Shown: positions 1 through 9,518, counted from the stretch's first letter. The stretch: DNA of 64,000 bases from Terrimicrobium sacchariphilum (GCF_001613545.1 NZ_BDCO01000002.1:930001-994000), one strand, 5' to 3'. Notes: a model not told the origin generated them from the sequence alone. Translations and numbers: made by a program.

Positions 1-381
1 CGCCCGGTCGTGCTGCCCGCCACGCCCTGGAGCCGGTGCAAGACGGGGGCCGGGGCGATCCCGATCAAGACCGATCGCGGCTGGCTGTGCGTGTACCACG
101 CAACGGCGAAGAACTGCGCGACGGAAAACTACTACCTCGGCGTGGCCCTGCTCGACCTGCGCGACCCGAGCCATGTCATCGCGGCCCCGCGTCAGTTCAT
201 CCTCCAGGCCGAGACGCCTTATGAATGCATGGGACAGGTGCCCAACGTGGTCTTTACCAATGGCGCGGTGCCGATGCCCGATGGCACGCTGAATATCTAC
301 TACGGCGGAGCCGACACCCGCGTGTGCCTCGCCCAGGTGGCGCTCGACGAACTGGTGGACTTTTGCATCTCGGCCGCCTGA
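1..381 (+). CDS. GH130 family glycoside phosphorylase/hydrolase, C-terminal part
   Basis: The gene starts before the window and 126 codons remain. The text reads like the C-terminal third of GH130 enzymes (beta-1,4-mannosyl-glucose or mannooligosaccharide phosphorylases): a KTGAGA.PI turn, GWLCVYHAT, LGVALLDLRDPS, then VPNVVFTNGAV and IYYGGADTRVCLA near the end. These are family hallmarks of the five-bladed propeller that phosphorolyses beta-mannosides in the cytoplasm. Only 17 bp separate its stop from the next gene, an SGNH hydrolase, so a polysaccharide-degradation operon is likely. The catalytic Asp lies upstream of the window, so activity and exact substrate cannot be judged. Confidence 0.85.
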   Translation, partial: RPVVLPATPWSRCKTGAGAIPIKTDRGWLCVYHATAKNCATENYYLGVALLDLRDPSHVIAAPRQFILQAETPYECMGQVPNVVFTNGAVPMPDGTLNIYYGGADTRVCLAQVALDELVDFCISAA

Positions 382-398
382 GCGCCGTGCGCAGCGGC

Positions 399-1094
399 AT
401 GGACATGGCGGAAAGGGCGAGTGGTATTACCCGATCCCTGCGACCGCTGCGGCTGCTGCCGCTGGGCGACTCGATCGCGCAGGGGTCGCCGGATCACCCG
501 GGCGGGTATCGCGGGACATTGCAGCGGCTGCTGCGCGAGGGCGGGTTCCCGGCGGTGGAGTTCGTCGGTTCCCGCACGGAAAACTCGGAGGGTCTCGCGC
601 AGCCGTGGCATGAGGGGCACCCGGGCTTTCGGCTGGAGGAGTTGCGGCGCGGGTTTACGAAGTGCGGCACCACCGCGCAGCCCATCGGCGAGACGCTGGC
701 GCGGCATCGGCCCGATGTCGTCGTGCTCACGGCGGGGACGAATAACATGTACCTCGACGAACCGGCGGCGGTGTGGGCGGAAATGGCGGCGCTGCTGCGC
801 GCGATCCTTCCCGTGCCGGTGATCGTGGGCACGCTGCTGCCCATCGGGGCGGGGCCGAAGCCGTGGGGCATCGTGATTCCGCCCGACATCGAGGAGCGAA
901 TCGCGGCCTATAATGCGCTGCTGCGCCGCGAGGCTCCGCTGCTCGGCGCGATCACGGTGGTGGATTTGTCGCACTGCGTCACCTCGCGCGACGACCTGCT
1001 GCCCGACCGGGTGCATCCCGTGGCGGCGGCGCAGGATCGCATCGCGGCGGCGCTGGCCGGGGCGCTCGGGGCGAGCTTTGTGGGCGGGAAGTGA
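399..1094 (+). CDS. SGNH/GDSL hydrolase
   Basis: This 231-aa protein has all the SGNH blocks. Block I is PLGDSIAQG with nucleophile Ser25, block III is TAGTNN, and block V is DRVHP with Asp203 and His206. It probably removes acetyl or other acyl groups from carbohydrate. No signal peptide is visible, so it is probably cytoplasmic. I chose the ATG at 399, which lies just after the GH130 stop; an ATG at 405 is equally possible, and longer readings would run back over the GH130 gene. The short spacing suggests co-transcription with GH130, fitting an esterase and a phosphorylase acting together on a decorated glycan. Confidence 0.85.
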   Translation: MDMAERASGITRSLRPLRLLPLGDSIAQGSPDHPGGYRGTLQRLLREGGFPAVEFVGSRTENSEGLAQPWHEGHPGFRLEELRRGFTKCGTTAQPIGETLARHRPDVVVLTAGTNNMYLDEPAAVWAEMAALLRAILPVPVIVGTLLPIGAGPKPWGIVIPPDIEERIAAYNALLRREAPLLGAITVVDLSHCVTSRDDLLPDRVHPVAAAQDRIAAALAGALGASFVGGK

Positions 1095-1185
1095 TGGACG
1101 GCAGGTGAACCGGGGTGCGGTAGCGCCGGGAATTTCACTAGTTTGAATACGGAAAGGTTGGCCCTCATCGGACCGGGTGATAGGA

Positions 1186-2742
1186 ATGCGGGCTTCGTAT
1201 TTCCCCGATATGTTGAAGATGATTGCATTGGCCTGCGTGGCGGGCATGGTGACGGCTGATATGGCGAAGGCGCAGGAGGCCGCGGCGGGCGGCGGATTGG
1301 AGGAAAGGCTGGCGCGGTTGCGCGGGCTGAAGGTGGCAAACGGGGTGGTGACCTCGGTGGAGCACTTTGACTCGCCCACGCTGGAGATTCCCGACAAGCC
1401 GGCCATCACGAACCTGCCGCCGCGCGCGGTGATGAAGGTGGAGCTGCGCCCGGCGGAGGGCTCTCACATCCTCGTGGAAATCTGGCTGCCCGATGAGCCG
1501 AAGTGGAACGGTCGCCTGCTCGGCATCGGCAATGGCGGCGCGGCCGGGCACATCAACCCGCAGCAGCTCGCGTGGCCGACCCAGGGCGGATATGCCGCCG
1601 CGACGACCGACATGGGCACCGCGCCGAATCCCGACTCAGGCGTGGGCAATCGCGAGGTATGGCGGGACTTTGGCTACCGCGCGACGCACCTGATGACCGT
1701 GGTGGCAAAGGACGCCGTGCGGGCGTATTACGGGCGCGGGCCGGAGTACTCGTACTTCAATGGCGGCTCGACCGGCGGCCAGCAGGCCATGCAGGAGGCG
1801 CAGCGCTATCCGGAGGATTACGACGGCATCGTGGCCAACATCCCGGCCCACTGTCGCGCCCCGCTGCACGCGTATTTCCTGTGGAACGACCAGATTTTTG
1901 CCAAGTGTCCCTTTACCAAGGAGCAGGAGGCGGCGGTGATCGCGGCGGCGAATGAATACCTGGCCGCGCGCGAGGTGCCGGTGGCGGCGGGCAAGTTTGT
2001 CTCCGATCCGCGCTGGGATGCAAAGGACCAGGAGGCCGTCATCGCGCTGGCGCTGAAGAAGGACGCAACGCTCACGCCCGCCCACGCCGAGGCGCTGAGG
2101 AAGCTCTTCGCCGGACCGGTGCAGGAGGGCACGGGCGCGCGGATCTTTGGCGGGCTGCCGCCGGGGAGCACCTTTGAGGGTTCGCACGGGAACCTGTATT
2201 TGTTCAAGTGGGTCTTTGGCGCAAAGAAGCCGCTCGGCGAGATTAACTTCGGCGCGGACATCGACACGTACTCCGCCGCGCTCGGCCCGTGGCTGAACGC
2301 GGAGAATGACGACCTGAGCGCCTTCGCGAAACGCGGCGGCAAGATGATCATGATGGCGGGATCAGTCGATTCCGTCGTGCCCTGCTGGGCGTCGATCGAC
2401 TACTACGAGCGCGTGGCCACCCGCGAGGGCGGGCTGGAAAAGGCGCAGGAGTTTCTCAAGTTTTACCTCATCCCGGGCATGGCCCATGGTGGCGGCCCCG
2501 GCATGAACAAGCCACCCGACATGCTCGCCGCCGTGCGCGCGTGGCGCGAAAAAGGCGTCGCCCCCGGCGAACTCATCGGCTCCCGGTCGGTGGATGGCAA
2601 GAAGGAGTGGGAAATGCCCGTCTACCCGTACCCGAAGAAAACCGCCTGGGACGCGGCCACCTCGACCTACAAGGCGGTGGACGGCCCGCGCGGCGGCGTG
2701 GAGCCGGTGGCGGAGAAATTCCGCCCGGCGGCGACCGAGTAG
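1186..2742 (+). CDS. Tannase/feruloyl esterase family secreted hydrolase
   Basis: The protein is about 518 aa with an N-terminal signal peptide (hydrophobic stretch MIALACVAGMV, then AKAQ). It matches the tannase/feruloyl esterase alpha/beta-hydrolase family: NGGSTGGQQ with nucleophile Ser195, VDSVVP with Asp395, PGMAHGGGP with His434, and the family phrase IDYYERV. Such enzymes release phenolic acids from plant polymers or cleave gallate esters. The family normally has a Cys next to both the catalytic Ser and His (the CS-D-HC motif); both are Gly here. The start is uncertain: GTG 1177, ATG 1186 and ATG 1210 are all in frame. The last ~60 codons are duplicated as a broken copy near 9650-9838. 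Confidence 0.85.
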   Translation: MRASYFPDMLKMIALACVAGMVTADMAKAQEAAAGGGLEERLARLRGLKVANGVVTSVEHFDSPTLEIPDKPAITNLPPRAVMKVELRPAEGSHILVEIWLPDEPKWNGRLLGIGNGGAAGHINPQQLAWPTQGGYAAATTDMGTAPNPDSGVGNREVWRDFGYRATHLMTVVAKDAVRAYYGRGPEYSYFNGGSTGGQQAMQEAQRYPEDYDGIVANIPAHCRAPLHAYFLWNDQIFAKCPFTKEQEAAVIAAANEYLAAREVPVAAGKFVSDPRWDAKDQEAVIALALKKDATLTPAHAEALRKLFAGPVQEGTGARIFGGLPPGSTFEGSHGNLYLFKWVFGAKKPLGEINFGADIDTYSAALGPWLNAENDDLSAFAKRGGKMIMMAGSVDSVVPCWASIDYYERVATREGGLEKAQEFLKFYLIPGMAHGGGPGMNKPPDMLAAVRAWREKGVAPGELIGSRSVDGKKEWEMPVYPYPKKTAWDAATSTYKAVDGPRGGVEPVAEKFRPAATE

Positions 2743-2743
2743 G

Positions 2744-2761
2744 GCGCGGCGGTTTGCGCCG
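2744..2761 (+). terminator. Possible terminator hairpin after the esterase
   Basis: GGCGC and GCGCC arms lie just after the stop of the tannase-like gene, with a short T run further on (about 2779-2784). The stem is only 5 bp and the T run is not adjacent, so this is a weak call. The position between two convergent genes is suitable. Confidence 0.3.
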
Positions 2762-2797
2762 TCGCTCAAGATCGGCTGCAGTTTTTCCGGGAACGCC

Positions 2798-5700
2798 CTA
2801 GAATTTCCAGTTCAGGCCGGTGCTGATCATGTGGCTGAGGTAGTCCTGGCGGCCGAAGTCGGCGTTGTAATAGACGAAGGCGCCGAGGTTGCGGCCAAAG
2901 GCGGCGCTGAGCCCGGCCCCGGCAAAGACGCTGTCGCGGGCGGGCACGGTGGTGGAGTAGTCAAAGGACGGACCGGCTCCGCCGTCGAGGCTCGCGCCGA
3001 TGGTGGTGGAGTTTTGCAGGTACTCATGCTGCCAGAACATGCGCACCTCGGGGATGAGGGTGAGGCCGGAGGCGATGTTCCAGGTATAGGCAATACGGCC
3101 GCCGAGGTTGGTGCGGAGGCTGCTGGCATTCTGCTGTTCCACCCGCAGGTCGAGGCTGTCCGCGCCGGTCTCGGTGAAGGGCGCGATGCCGGAGTAGGTG
3201 TATTGCGCGCTGACGAGCGGGCCGAAGGTGAAGCCGCCCGCGCGCCAGTCGTGGCCGAGATCGAGGTAGGCGGAAAGCTGGCCGCCATCGGGGGTGGCGC
3301 GGGCGGTGCGGTCGATGGTGCTGAACTGGATGGAGCGCTTGGCGACGTAGCCATTGTACCCGCCGCTGACGATGGCGTCGCTGTAAAATCCGCCGCTCTG
3401 GAAGGAGGCGTACCCGCCGAAGAGGGCGGAGTTTACCGAGGCCATGCTGCCGTTGGCATACTTTGCATAGGCGCCCTGATAGCCGCCGAAGAGGCCGGTG
3501 GTGAGATTTTCGCTCCAGGCATAATCGGCCCCGACGAAGAAGCCGCCATTCTGGAAGCGGTAGCCGGGGAGATCGTTGACGGTGGCGACCTTGGAAAAGA
3601 TGCCGTTGCCGAGCGCCCAGACGCCCCAGCGGTTGTCGGGAGCGGGGGCGAGGAGGTCCTTGCCATCGCGGGCGTCGAGGACGTTTTTTCCATTGCGGTC
3701 ATTCTTCAGCGGAGCCTCCAGGCCCATGGCTTGGAAGCCCCGTGCGCCGAGGCGCACGGCCCCGAGGCGTTGCGCGATCATCTGGGTCTGCGCGACGGCC
3801 TGCTCGATGGTGGTGCCGGTGAGGGTCTGGTAATACGCGGGCGAGATGGCGTCGAAGGCGGCTGGGTATTGACTGGCACTCTGGAGGTCGAGGGCGGTGC
3901 TGACGGTGTCGCGGTCGCCCGTCGCGCCGATGTAGGAATCGAGGGCGCGGGCGACATTGCGCTGGTTTTGCGTCTCCGCGACGAGCGTGTAGCTGGCCGG
4001 GGCGACGAGGAGGATGCCTGTGCCGCCCTCGGCGAGGAAGCGCCCGCGATAGAGCGCCGGGTCGGGCATGGTAATGGTGTCAAACCCGCCGCTGATGCCG
4101 CCCGCCTGGAGGAAGGCGTACTGCTGACCGTACTGGAGCCCGCTGAAGCCGCCGAAGGTCTGCACATCGAGCGTGCCCGCGAGCGACGCCTGGCCGCCGA
4201 CGAGTAGCCGGTCATACACGGTCAGGCTGGCGATTTCGATCTGGAGCGTGCCGGATGGGGTTTGCGTATAGTCGCCCGTGATGGTGAGCGTGCCGGGTGA
4301 ATTGCCGGGCGCGACGCCGCCCTGGTTGAGCACATTGCCGAGGATGGAGCCGACGCCCTGGAGCCATGCGCCGGGCTGCACGATCACATCGGGCGCGGCG
4401 AGGACACCATTGACGGAAAGGACGCCCTGGGCGATGGAGGCGGGGCCGCCGGAGATGAGGGTGGCGAGGAGGTTCAGCAGGCCGGGGCCGAGTTTCGTAA
4501 AGCCGCCGGGCACGGCCACCAGATCGCCCGCGAGCGTGGCCTCGCCTCCTGTGACGGTGAGGTTTCCGCTGGTGACGCCGAGCGTGTTGTGGACCGTGAG
4601 CTGCGAGCCGGGGGCGAAGGTGAGCGAATTGACGGTGTTGCTGTCGGCGGCGGTCGCTGTCTGGACTGCTCCGCTGACGAGGAAGTCGGCGTTCGTCGGC
4701 GTGAAGGGGCCGCCGTTGTTTTGCAGGATGGGGCCGGTCGCCGCCCCCGAGAGGGTGAGCCGGAGCGTCGTGCCATCAAGCGAGAAAACCGCATTGAGTC
4801 CCGTCGCGCCGCCTGCGAGGGAGAAGAGCCCGAGCATGGAGGCGTCGAGATTGGACGCGCTCAGGAGGTCGTAGGTGACATTGGCGGCGAGGCCGGAAAG
4901 GGTGAAGACGCCGCCATTCGCGCCGAGCGTGAGGGTGTTGGCGATGTTGAGGAAATCCGCCCCGGCGGCGAGGGAGATGCGGCCGTCATTCCAGGTGAGC
5001 GACTGGATGTTGAGCGTGCCGGAGGGTGCGAGCGTGCCGCCGGAAAGGGTGACGCTGCCCATGCCGAGGGCGTAGGCGTTGGTGGTGCGGAGCGTGCCGC
5101 TCTCGACCTGGACAGTACCGGAGAACATCCCGATGCTGTTGCTGGTGATCGTGGTGGAACCCGTGCCGCTTTGCGAGACGACGCCGGTGCCGGAGAGGCG
5201 CGTGTTAAAGATGTAGTCCGCCGAGGTGTGCTGAAATCGCAGTGTGGCCCCGGAGGCGAGGTTTACCTGCGGGGCGTTCACCGCGCCTGCCGTGCTGTTG
5301 TCGCCGATATTGAGCTCGCTGCCGGAGCCTACATAGATGCCCTGGAGCGGATTGGTGACATTCAACTCGCCGCCGTCGCGCACGACGACGCGCGACGTGC
5401 CGTTGAAGCCGATGAACATGGCCGCCGTGGTCACCCGCGAGCCGGAGTCGGATATGGTGAGCGTGCCTTGGGACCCTGGGTCGCCGCCGAGAATGATCGC
5501 GCCCGCCTGGATGGCTGCTCCGCTGGCGACGGTGAGATCGGCCACGCCGCGCTGGCCGACGAAGAGGTTGCCGGAGATGGTCCACTGCGTGCCGGAGCCG
5601 GAGATGCTGGCCGTGGCGCTGCCGGTGGCCTGCGCGGCGAGGATGGCATCGCCCCCGGTTGTGATCGTGCTGCCAGCCGTGGCCTGAAAATACGCCCGCC

Positions 5701-7159
5701 CGGCGTCCCCGAGGGTCAGGCTTGTCGTCGTCTCCAGCGAGCCGCCGAACACCCAGGTGCTGCCGCGGGAGCCCGCGTTCTGGCCGAGGAGATAACTGCC
5801 GGAGGTGAGCGAACTCCCACCCCACACGGTGACGAAGGCGCTCGTCGCGCTCTCGCCGACCACGAGCGACCCGGTATTTTCCCAGCTGCCGCCATTCAGG
5901 ACGACGCTGGCATTTGCCCCCGCCCCGGCCCCGACGACCGCCGAGCCGCTCGTCACCGAGCTGCCGGAGGTAGCCTGGAGCAGGGCGTCGCCCAGGCCGC
6001 CCACCACGAGCTCGCCCGCGACATCCCAGCGGCTGCCGGGATCGGTCAATAGCACGGAGCCGGTGGACCCATCCTCCGCGGCGATGACGGCATCCTGGCT
6101 CTGCACGAGTGCGCCCTGGTAGAGGGAGAGGGTGCCGTTGCCGGCCTGGCCGACTACGAGGCGGTCGCCTGTGATCCACTTGCTCCCGGCTCCGATGACC
6201 TGGACGAGGGATGACGCCGTGCCTGCGCCGTAGCCGATGTATGCACTGCCCCCGGCGGCCACCTTGGCGACAGAGCCCGAGGAGACGACGAGAGTGCCTG
6301 CGCCGTCCCGGCCCACGAAGAGGTCGCCGTGGTTGATCCAGGAGGTGGCGTAGCCAATGGCGGAGTTTGATAGAGTGATCTGGCCGCTGGACCCCGTGCC
6401 GTCTCCGATCACGGTGGTGACGGTGTTCAGCGCAGCGCCATTCTGCACCGAGAGCCTGCCGGTGCCCGCCGCGCCGACGGTGAGGGTGTCCTGCACGGTC
6501 CACTCGGCGGCGCTCCCGTTGAGATAGGCGGTGTTGCTCACACCGGCGGCGGTCGCGCCGATGGTGACATCGGCATTGGTGGAGGAGGCGAAGAGCATGG
6601 CGGTCGCGGTGGCTCCCGCGATGGCGTCGACGGTGAAATTTCCCCCGCCCGTGTGCGCCGCGCCGGAGGTGGAAAGGCTGCCCTGCTGCACGAGAGTGTC
6701 GCCCGTGTAGGAGGACCCGCCGGTGAGATACAGGGACCCGGAGCCGGATTTCGTCACGCCTCCGGAGCCGGTGACGGGGGCATTGACCAGCAACATGCTC
6801 GTGTCGTTGATCTGCATGGTCATGGTGGCATCCGCAGTCGCCAGCGTCGCGCCGCCCGAGGGATAGAGGACAAAGTAGTCCGAGCCGTTGGTGGTGATGT
6901 CATTCGCCGAGACAGTCCCCGACAGGATCAACGTGGCGGGGTACGGAGGAGTGACGGAGCTGGCGGTGAAGTACGCGCTCGCGCCGTCGTGCCATGCCTG
7001 GGCCGGGCCCATGCCGCCGATATCATCCGCCCACGCCGCCGTCCCCGTGCTCCACGTCGTGGAGGGGCCTGTCCAATAAAGCGTTTCCCCGCGAAGGAGA
7101 GAGGAGCATAATGCCGAATATGCCAGGACCTGAAAAACACCGCGCCGCCACGTTTTCAT
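2798..7159 (-). CDS. Giant autotransporter with PEP-CTERM-associated passenger repeats
   Basis: 1453 aa, type Va secretion. The signal peptide covers residues ~1-25 (hydrophobic FQVLAYSALCSSLLRG). The passenger (~25-1150) is a long beta-helix built of repeats such as VGQAGNGTLSLYQGALV and VGGLGDALLQATSGSSV, which resemble the repeat type shared by type V secretion and PEP-CTERM proteins. It also has autotransporter-associated beta-strand repeats (KSGSGSLYLTGGSSYTGDT). The last ~280 residues, from about NRWGVWALGNG, are the 12-strand outer-membrane barrel, ending in the aromatic LNWKF expected for Bam insertion. It probably displays an adhesin or surface helix. It diverges from the response regulator at 7267 across a 107-bp gap and converges on the esterase. 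No protease or lipase catalytic domain is visible in the passenger. Confidence 0.9.
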   Translation of the reverse strand: MKTWRRGVFQVLAYSALCSSLLRGETLYWTGPSTTWSTGTAAWADDIGGMGPAQAWHDGASAYFTASSVTPPYPATLILSGTVSANDITTNGSDYFVLYPSGGATLATADATMTMQINDTSMLLVNAPVTGSGGVTKSGSGSLYLTGGSSYTGDTLVQQGSLSTSGAAHTGGGNFTVDAIAGATATAMLFASSTNADVTIGATAAGVSNTAYLNGSAAEWTVQDTLTVGAAGTGRLSVQNGAALNTVTTVIGDGTGSSGQITLSNSAIGYATSWINHGDLFVGRDGAGTLVVSSGSVAKVAAGGSAYIGYGAGTASSLVQVIGAGSKWITGDRLVVGQAGNGTLSLYQGALVQSQDAVIAAEDGSTGSVLLTDPGSRWDVAGELVVGGLGDALLQATSGSSVTSGSAVVGAGAGANASVVLNGGSWENTGSLVVGESATSAFVTVWGGSSLTSGSYLLGQNAGSRGSTWVFGGSLETTTSLTLGDAGRAYFQATAGSTITTGGDAILAAQATGSATASISGSGTQWTISGNLFVGQRGVADLTVASGAAIQAGAIILGGDPGSQGTLTISDSGSRVTTAAMFIGFNGTSRVVVRDGGELNVTNPLQGIYVGSGSELNIGDNSTAGAVNAPQVNLASGATLRFQHTSADYIFNTRLSGTGVVSQSGTGSTTITSNSIGMFSGTVQVESGTLRTTNAYALGMGSVTLSGGTLAPSGTLNIQSLTWNDGRISLAAGADFLNIANTLTLGANGGVFTLSGLAANVTYDLLSASNLDASMLGLFSLAGGATGLNAVFSLDGTTLRLTLSGAATGPILQNNGGPFTPTNADFLVSGAVQTATAADSNTVNSLTFAPGSQLTVHNTLGVTSGNLTVTGGEATLAGDLVAVPGGFTKLGPGLLNLLATLISGGPASIAQGVLSVNGVLAAPDVIVQPGAWLQGVGSILGNVLNQGGVAPGNSPGTLTITGDYTQTPSGTLQIEIASLTVYDRLLVGGQASLAGTLDVQTFGGFSGLQYGQQYAFLQAGGISGGFDTITMPDPALYRGRFLAEGGTGILLVAPASYTLVAETQNQRNVARALDSYIGATGDRDTVSTALDLQSASQYPAAFDAISPAYYQTLTGTTIEQAVAQTQMIAQRLGAVRLGARGFQAMGLEAPLKNDRNGKNVLDARDGKDLLAPAPDNRWGVWALGNGIFSKVATVNDLPGYRFQNGGFFVGADYAWSENLTTGLFGGYQGAYAKYANGSMASVNSALFGGYASFQSGGFYSDAIVSGGYNGYVAKRSIQFSTIDRTARATPDGGQLSAYLDLGHDWRAGGFTFGPLVSAQYTYSGIAPFTETGADSLDLRVEQQNASSLRTNLGGRIAYTWNIASGLTLIPEVRMFWQHEYLQNSTTIGASLDGGAGPSFDYSTTVPARDSVFAGAGLSAAFGRNLGAFVYYNADFGRQDYLSHMISTGLNWKF

Positions 7160-7266
7160 GGGCGCGTTTTCCCCGCTCCGCCGCCCGGCGTCGAATGGCG
7201 TTTTCAGGTAGAACTACGTGGATTTCTGGCGTGCGACAGGTCGATGAACTGCCATCCTGACCGGCC

Positions 7267-7926
7267 ATGAGGGACGAGTCACCCGCCCGCCGCGCTCCGC
7301 TCCGCCTCGTCGTCATCGAGGACCAGGCGCTCTTTCGCCAGCTCACGGTTGAGGTGGTGCGATCGGACTCGCGCTTCACCGTGGTGGGCGAGGCCGCCGA
7401 TGGACGCGACGGCTGGGAGCTGTGCCAGCGCACGCGGCCCGACCTCGTCATCCTCGACCTGAACATCCCCGAACCCGACGGCCTCGCGCTCTGCGGGCGG
7501 CTGCGGGAGGAGCTCTCCGCTACTCGCGTGCTCGCCGTCACGTCGTACACCGATGCCCTCACCCTCACGCGGTTGCAGGACCTCGGCGTGGCCGGGTACG
7601 TGGAAAAGGACCAGCCGCTCGAGACCCTGCGCCAGGCGCTGGACGCCCTCGCCGGGGGAGGGACGTTTTACACCCGCATCGTGGCCGAGACCCGGCGGCG
7701 GCAGCAGGGCGACCCGCACTCCTTTGCCAAGGTGCTCAGCAGCCGGGAGCAGGAAATACTCGCCCTCGTCGCGAGCGGGCTGCGCAGCCGCGAGATCGCG
7801 GACCGGCTCGGGCTGAGCGTGCGCACGGTCGAGGGGCATCGCGCCGCGATCATGCAAAAGCTCGGGGTGAAAAACCTCGCCGGGCTCCTCCGCTTTGCCC
7901 AGGCCCTGGGCGTGAAGCCTCACTGA
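7267..7926 (+). CDS. NarL/FixJ-type response regulator
   Basis: 219 aa. The N-terminal receiver domain has acidic residues E18/D19, phosphoacceptor Asp64 in VILDLNIPEPDG, switch Thr92 and Lys114. The C-terminal LuxR-type HTH (about 150-212) begins SSREQEILALVASGLRSREIA and continues RTVEGHRAAIMQKLGV. It should bind DNA when phosphorylated. The gene converges on and overlaps by 7 bp the MASE1-like kinase at 7920-9518, the obvious candidate partner although the two cannot share a transcript. It starts 107 bp from the divergent autotransporter, making that gene a plausible target; this is inferred only from position. Confidence 0.93.
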   Translation: MRDESPARRAPLRLVVIEDQALFRQLTVEVVRSDSRFTVVGEAADGRDGWELCQRTRPDLVILDLNIPEPDGLALCGRLREELSATRVLAVTSYTDALTLTRLQDLGVAGYVEKDQPLETLRQALDALAGGGTFYTRIVAETRRRQQGDPHSFAKVLSSREQEILALVASGLRSREIADRLGLSVRTVEGHRAAIMQKLGVKNLAGLLRFAQALGVKPH

Positions 7927-9518
7927 GCCAGCGGCAGGCGGAAGGAAACGCGCGTGCCGCGCCCCGGTGCGCTCTCGACCCGCAGCCGGGCGCCCTGCAC
8001 GGCGCAGAACTCCCGCACCAGCACGAGCCCCAGGCCGCGCGGGGAATCCGCCTCGCCATCGAAGTGTTGGCGTATCTCCTCCTCCGTCAGCCCCAGCCCG
8101 TCGTTGTTCACCGCCACGACGAGATCATCCCCGTCGGCCCGCGCCTCGACGGTCACGCGACCCTGCTCCGGGCAGGCGGGGAGGGCGTTGGAGAGGAGAT
8201 TGCGCACGATGGTGCGGGTCATCTCGGGATCGGCGGAGACGGGGGTGCTTTCCGCCGGGAGGAGGAGGGAGAGCGTGATGCCGCGCAGGTTGGCGCGGAG
8301 GCGGAAGAGATTCACCACCGGGCCGAGCAGGGCGTCGACGGGCAGGGTTTCCGGGCGGTACGCCACCTGGCCCGTGCGCAGGCGCGCCCAGCTCAGGAGA
8401 TTCTCCAGCGCCTCGATCTGGCCCTTGGCCGACTGGTGCATCTCGCCCGCGTAATCCGCCAGGCGGTCCGGCGTGATGCGGGCGGCGGATTCCATGAGGT
8501 ACTCGGAGAGCCGCACGAGGCCGTAGAGCGGGGCGCGCAGGTCGTGCCCGATGATGGAAAGGAGGCGGTCCTTGCCGTCATTCGCGGTGCGCAGTTCGGC
8601 GGTGCGCCCGGCGACGGTTTCCTCCAGCCCCTCGACCGCCCGCCGACGATCGGCCAGCGCACCCGCCACCAGCAGGCCCGTCGCCGAGGCCACGATGAGC
8701 AGGGTCTGGTAAAACAGCATCGCCTCGCGCAGCACCGGAGCCTCTGGGAAGGAGCCGGAAAAGAAGAACCGCTCAAAGCTCGCCACCCCAAAGACCAGCG
8801 AGCTCATGCCCACCCCGAAGATGCCGAACCGCAGCGCAGCCCAGATGAAAAAGGGGAAGACGAGGAACGGCAGCACCGAGAGCGACGCGGCCTGCCGCAC
8901 CGCCGGCACCAGCACGTAGGCCGTGGCGAGCAGCCCCGCCCAGAGCAGCACGGCCTCGCCGTAGCGTGCCGGGCGCACGGAGCGCAGCGCGCCCCGGTGT
9001 TCCACCCCCGCCAGCATCACGGGCGCGACGATCAGGATGCCTGCCGCCACGCTCAGCCAGATCGAGAGCAGGTCGCCGCCAAAGTGGTCCCACGTCGTCC
9101 ACCCAAAAGCCACGCGGAAATACATGCCCAGGGCGACGCGCAGAAACATGCAGCCTCCCAGCGGGATCAGGAAAAACCCCAGCACCGCGCCGAGGCTGTC
9201 CAGCCCCGCGCGATATCCTCCCACCCGCCGCATGAGCCACGCGCTCGCGCCTCCCCACAGCGCCACCTCCCAGGTCGCGACCCACAGGGATTGCCACCAC
9301 GGCGAGCCCACCGCCAGCGACACCAGGAACTCGCCAGCCATCAGCGGAGGGATCGCGCGCGGCCCCCACAGCAGCACGCTCCCGAGCACGAACCCCGCGA
9401 ACGGCCAGATCACATCCGTCAGCGCGCCCGAGGGAATGGAAAGCGTCGCGGGCACCCAGGCCAGCAGAAACGCCGCCGCCGCCAGGGCGAGATTCCAAAG
9501 AGCGCGGCGCAACGTCAT
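7920..9518 (-). CDS. MASE1-like membrane sensor histidine kinase
   Basis: 532 aa. Residues ~1-295 hold about eight hydrophobic helices in the style of MASE1 integral-membrane sensors (LTDVIWPFAGFVLGSVLLWG near the start). A short coiled linker leads to HisKA with the H-box LLSIIGHDLRAPLYGL. The HATPase_c domain has an N-box (NLLSNALPACP), G1 (NNDGLGL) and G2 (PRGLGLVL). It should autophosphorylate on His in response to an unknown membrane signal and pass phosphate to a regulator, most likely the neighbour at 7267. The two stop codons are interleaved in a 7-bp antisense overlap. No periplasmic sensor domain is apparent. Confidence 0.9.
   Translation of the reverse strand: MTLRRALWNLALAAAAFLLAWVPATLSIPSGALTDVIWPFAGFVLGSVLLWGPRAIPPLMAGEFLVSLAVGSPWWQSLWVATWEVALWGGASAWLMRRVGGYRAGLDSLGAVLGFFLIPLGGCMFLRVALGMYFRVAFGWTTWDHFGGDLLSIWLSVAAGILIVAPVMLAGVEHRGALRSVRPARYGEAVLLWAGLLATAYVLVPAVRQAASLSVLPFLVFPFFIWAALRFGIFGVGMSSLVFGVASFERFFFSGSFPEAPVLREAMLFYQTLLIVASATGLLVAGALADRRRAVEGLEETVAGRTAELRTANDGKDRLLSIIGHDLRAPLYGLVRLSEYLMESAARITPDRLADYAGEMHQSAKGQIEALENLLSWARLRTGQVAYRPETLPVDALLGPVVNLFRLRANLRGITLSLLLPAESTPVSADPEMTRTIVRNLLSNALPACPEQGRVTVEARADGDDLVVAVNNDGLGLTEEEIRQHFDGEADSPRGLGLVLVREFCAVQGARLRVESAPGRGTRVSFRLPLAQ

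Noticed and set aside
300-1409. 369-aa minus-strand gene
   Set aside because: It is antisense to GH130, the SGNH hydrolase and the esterase, whose motifs are clear; the text is Arg/Pro/His-rich shadow sequence.
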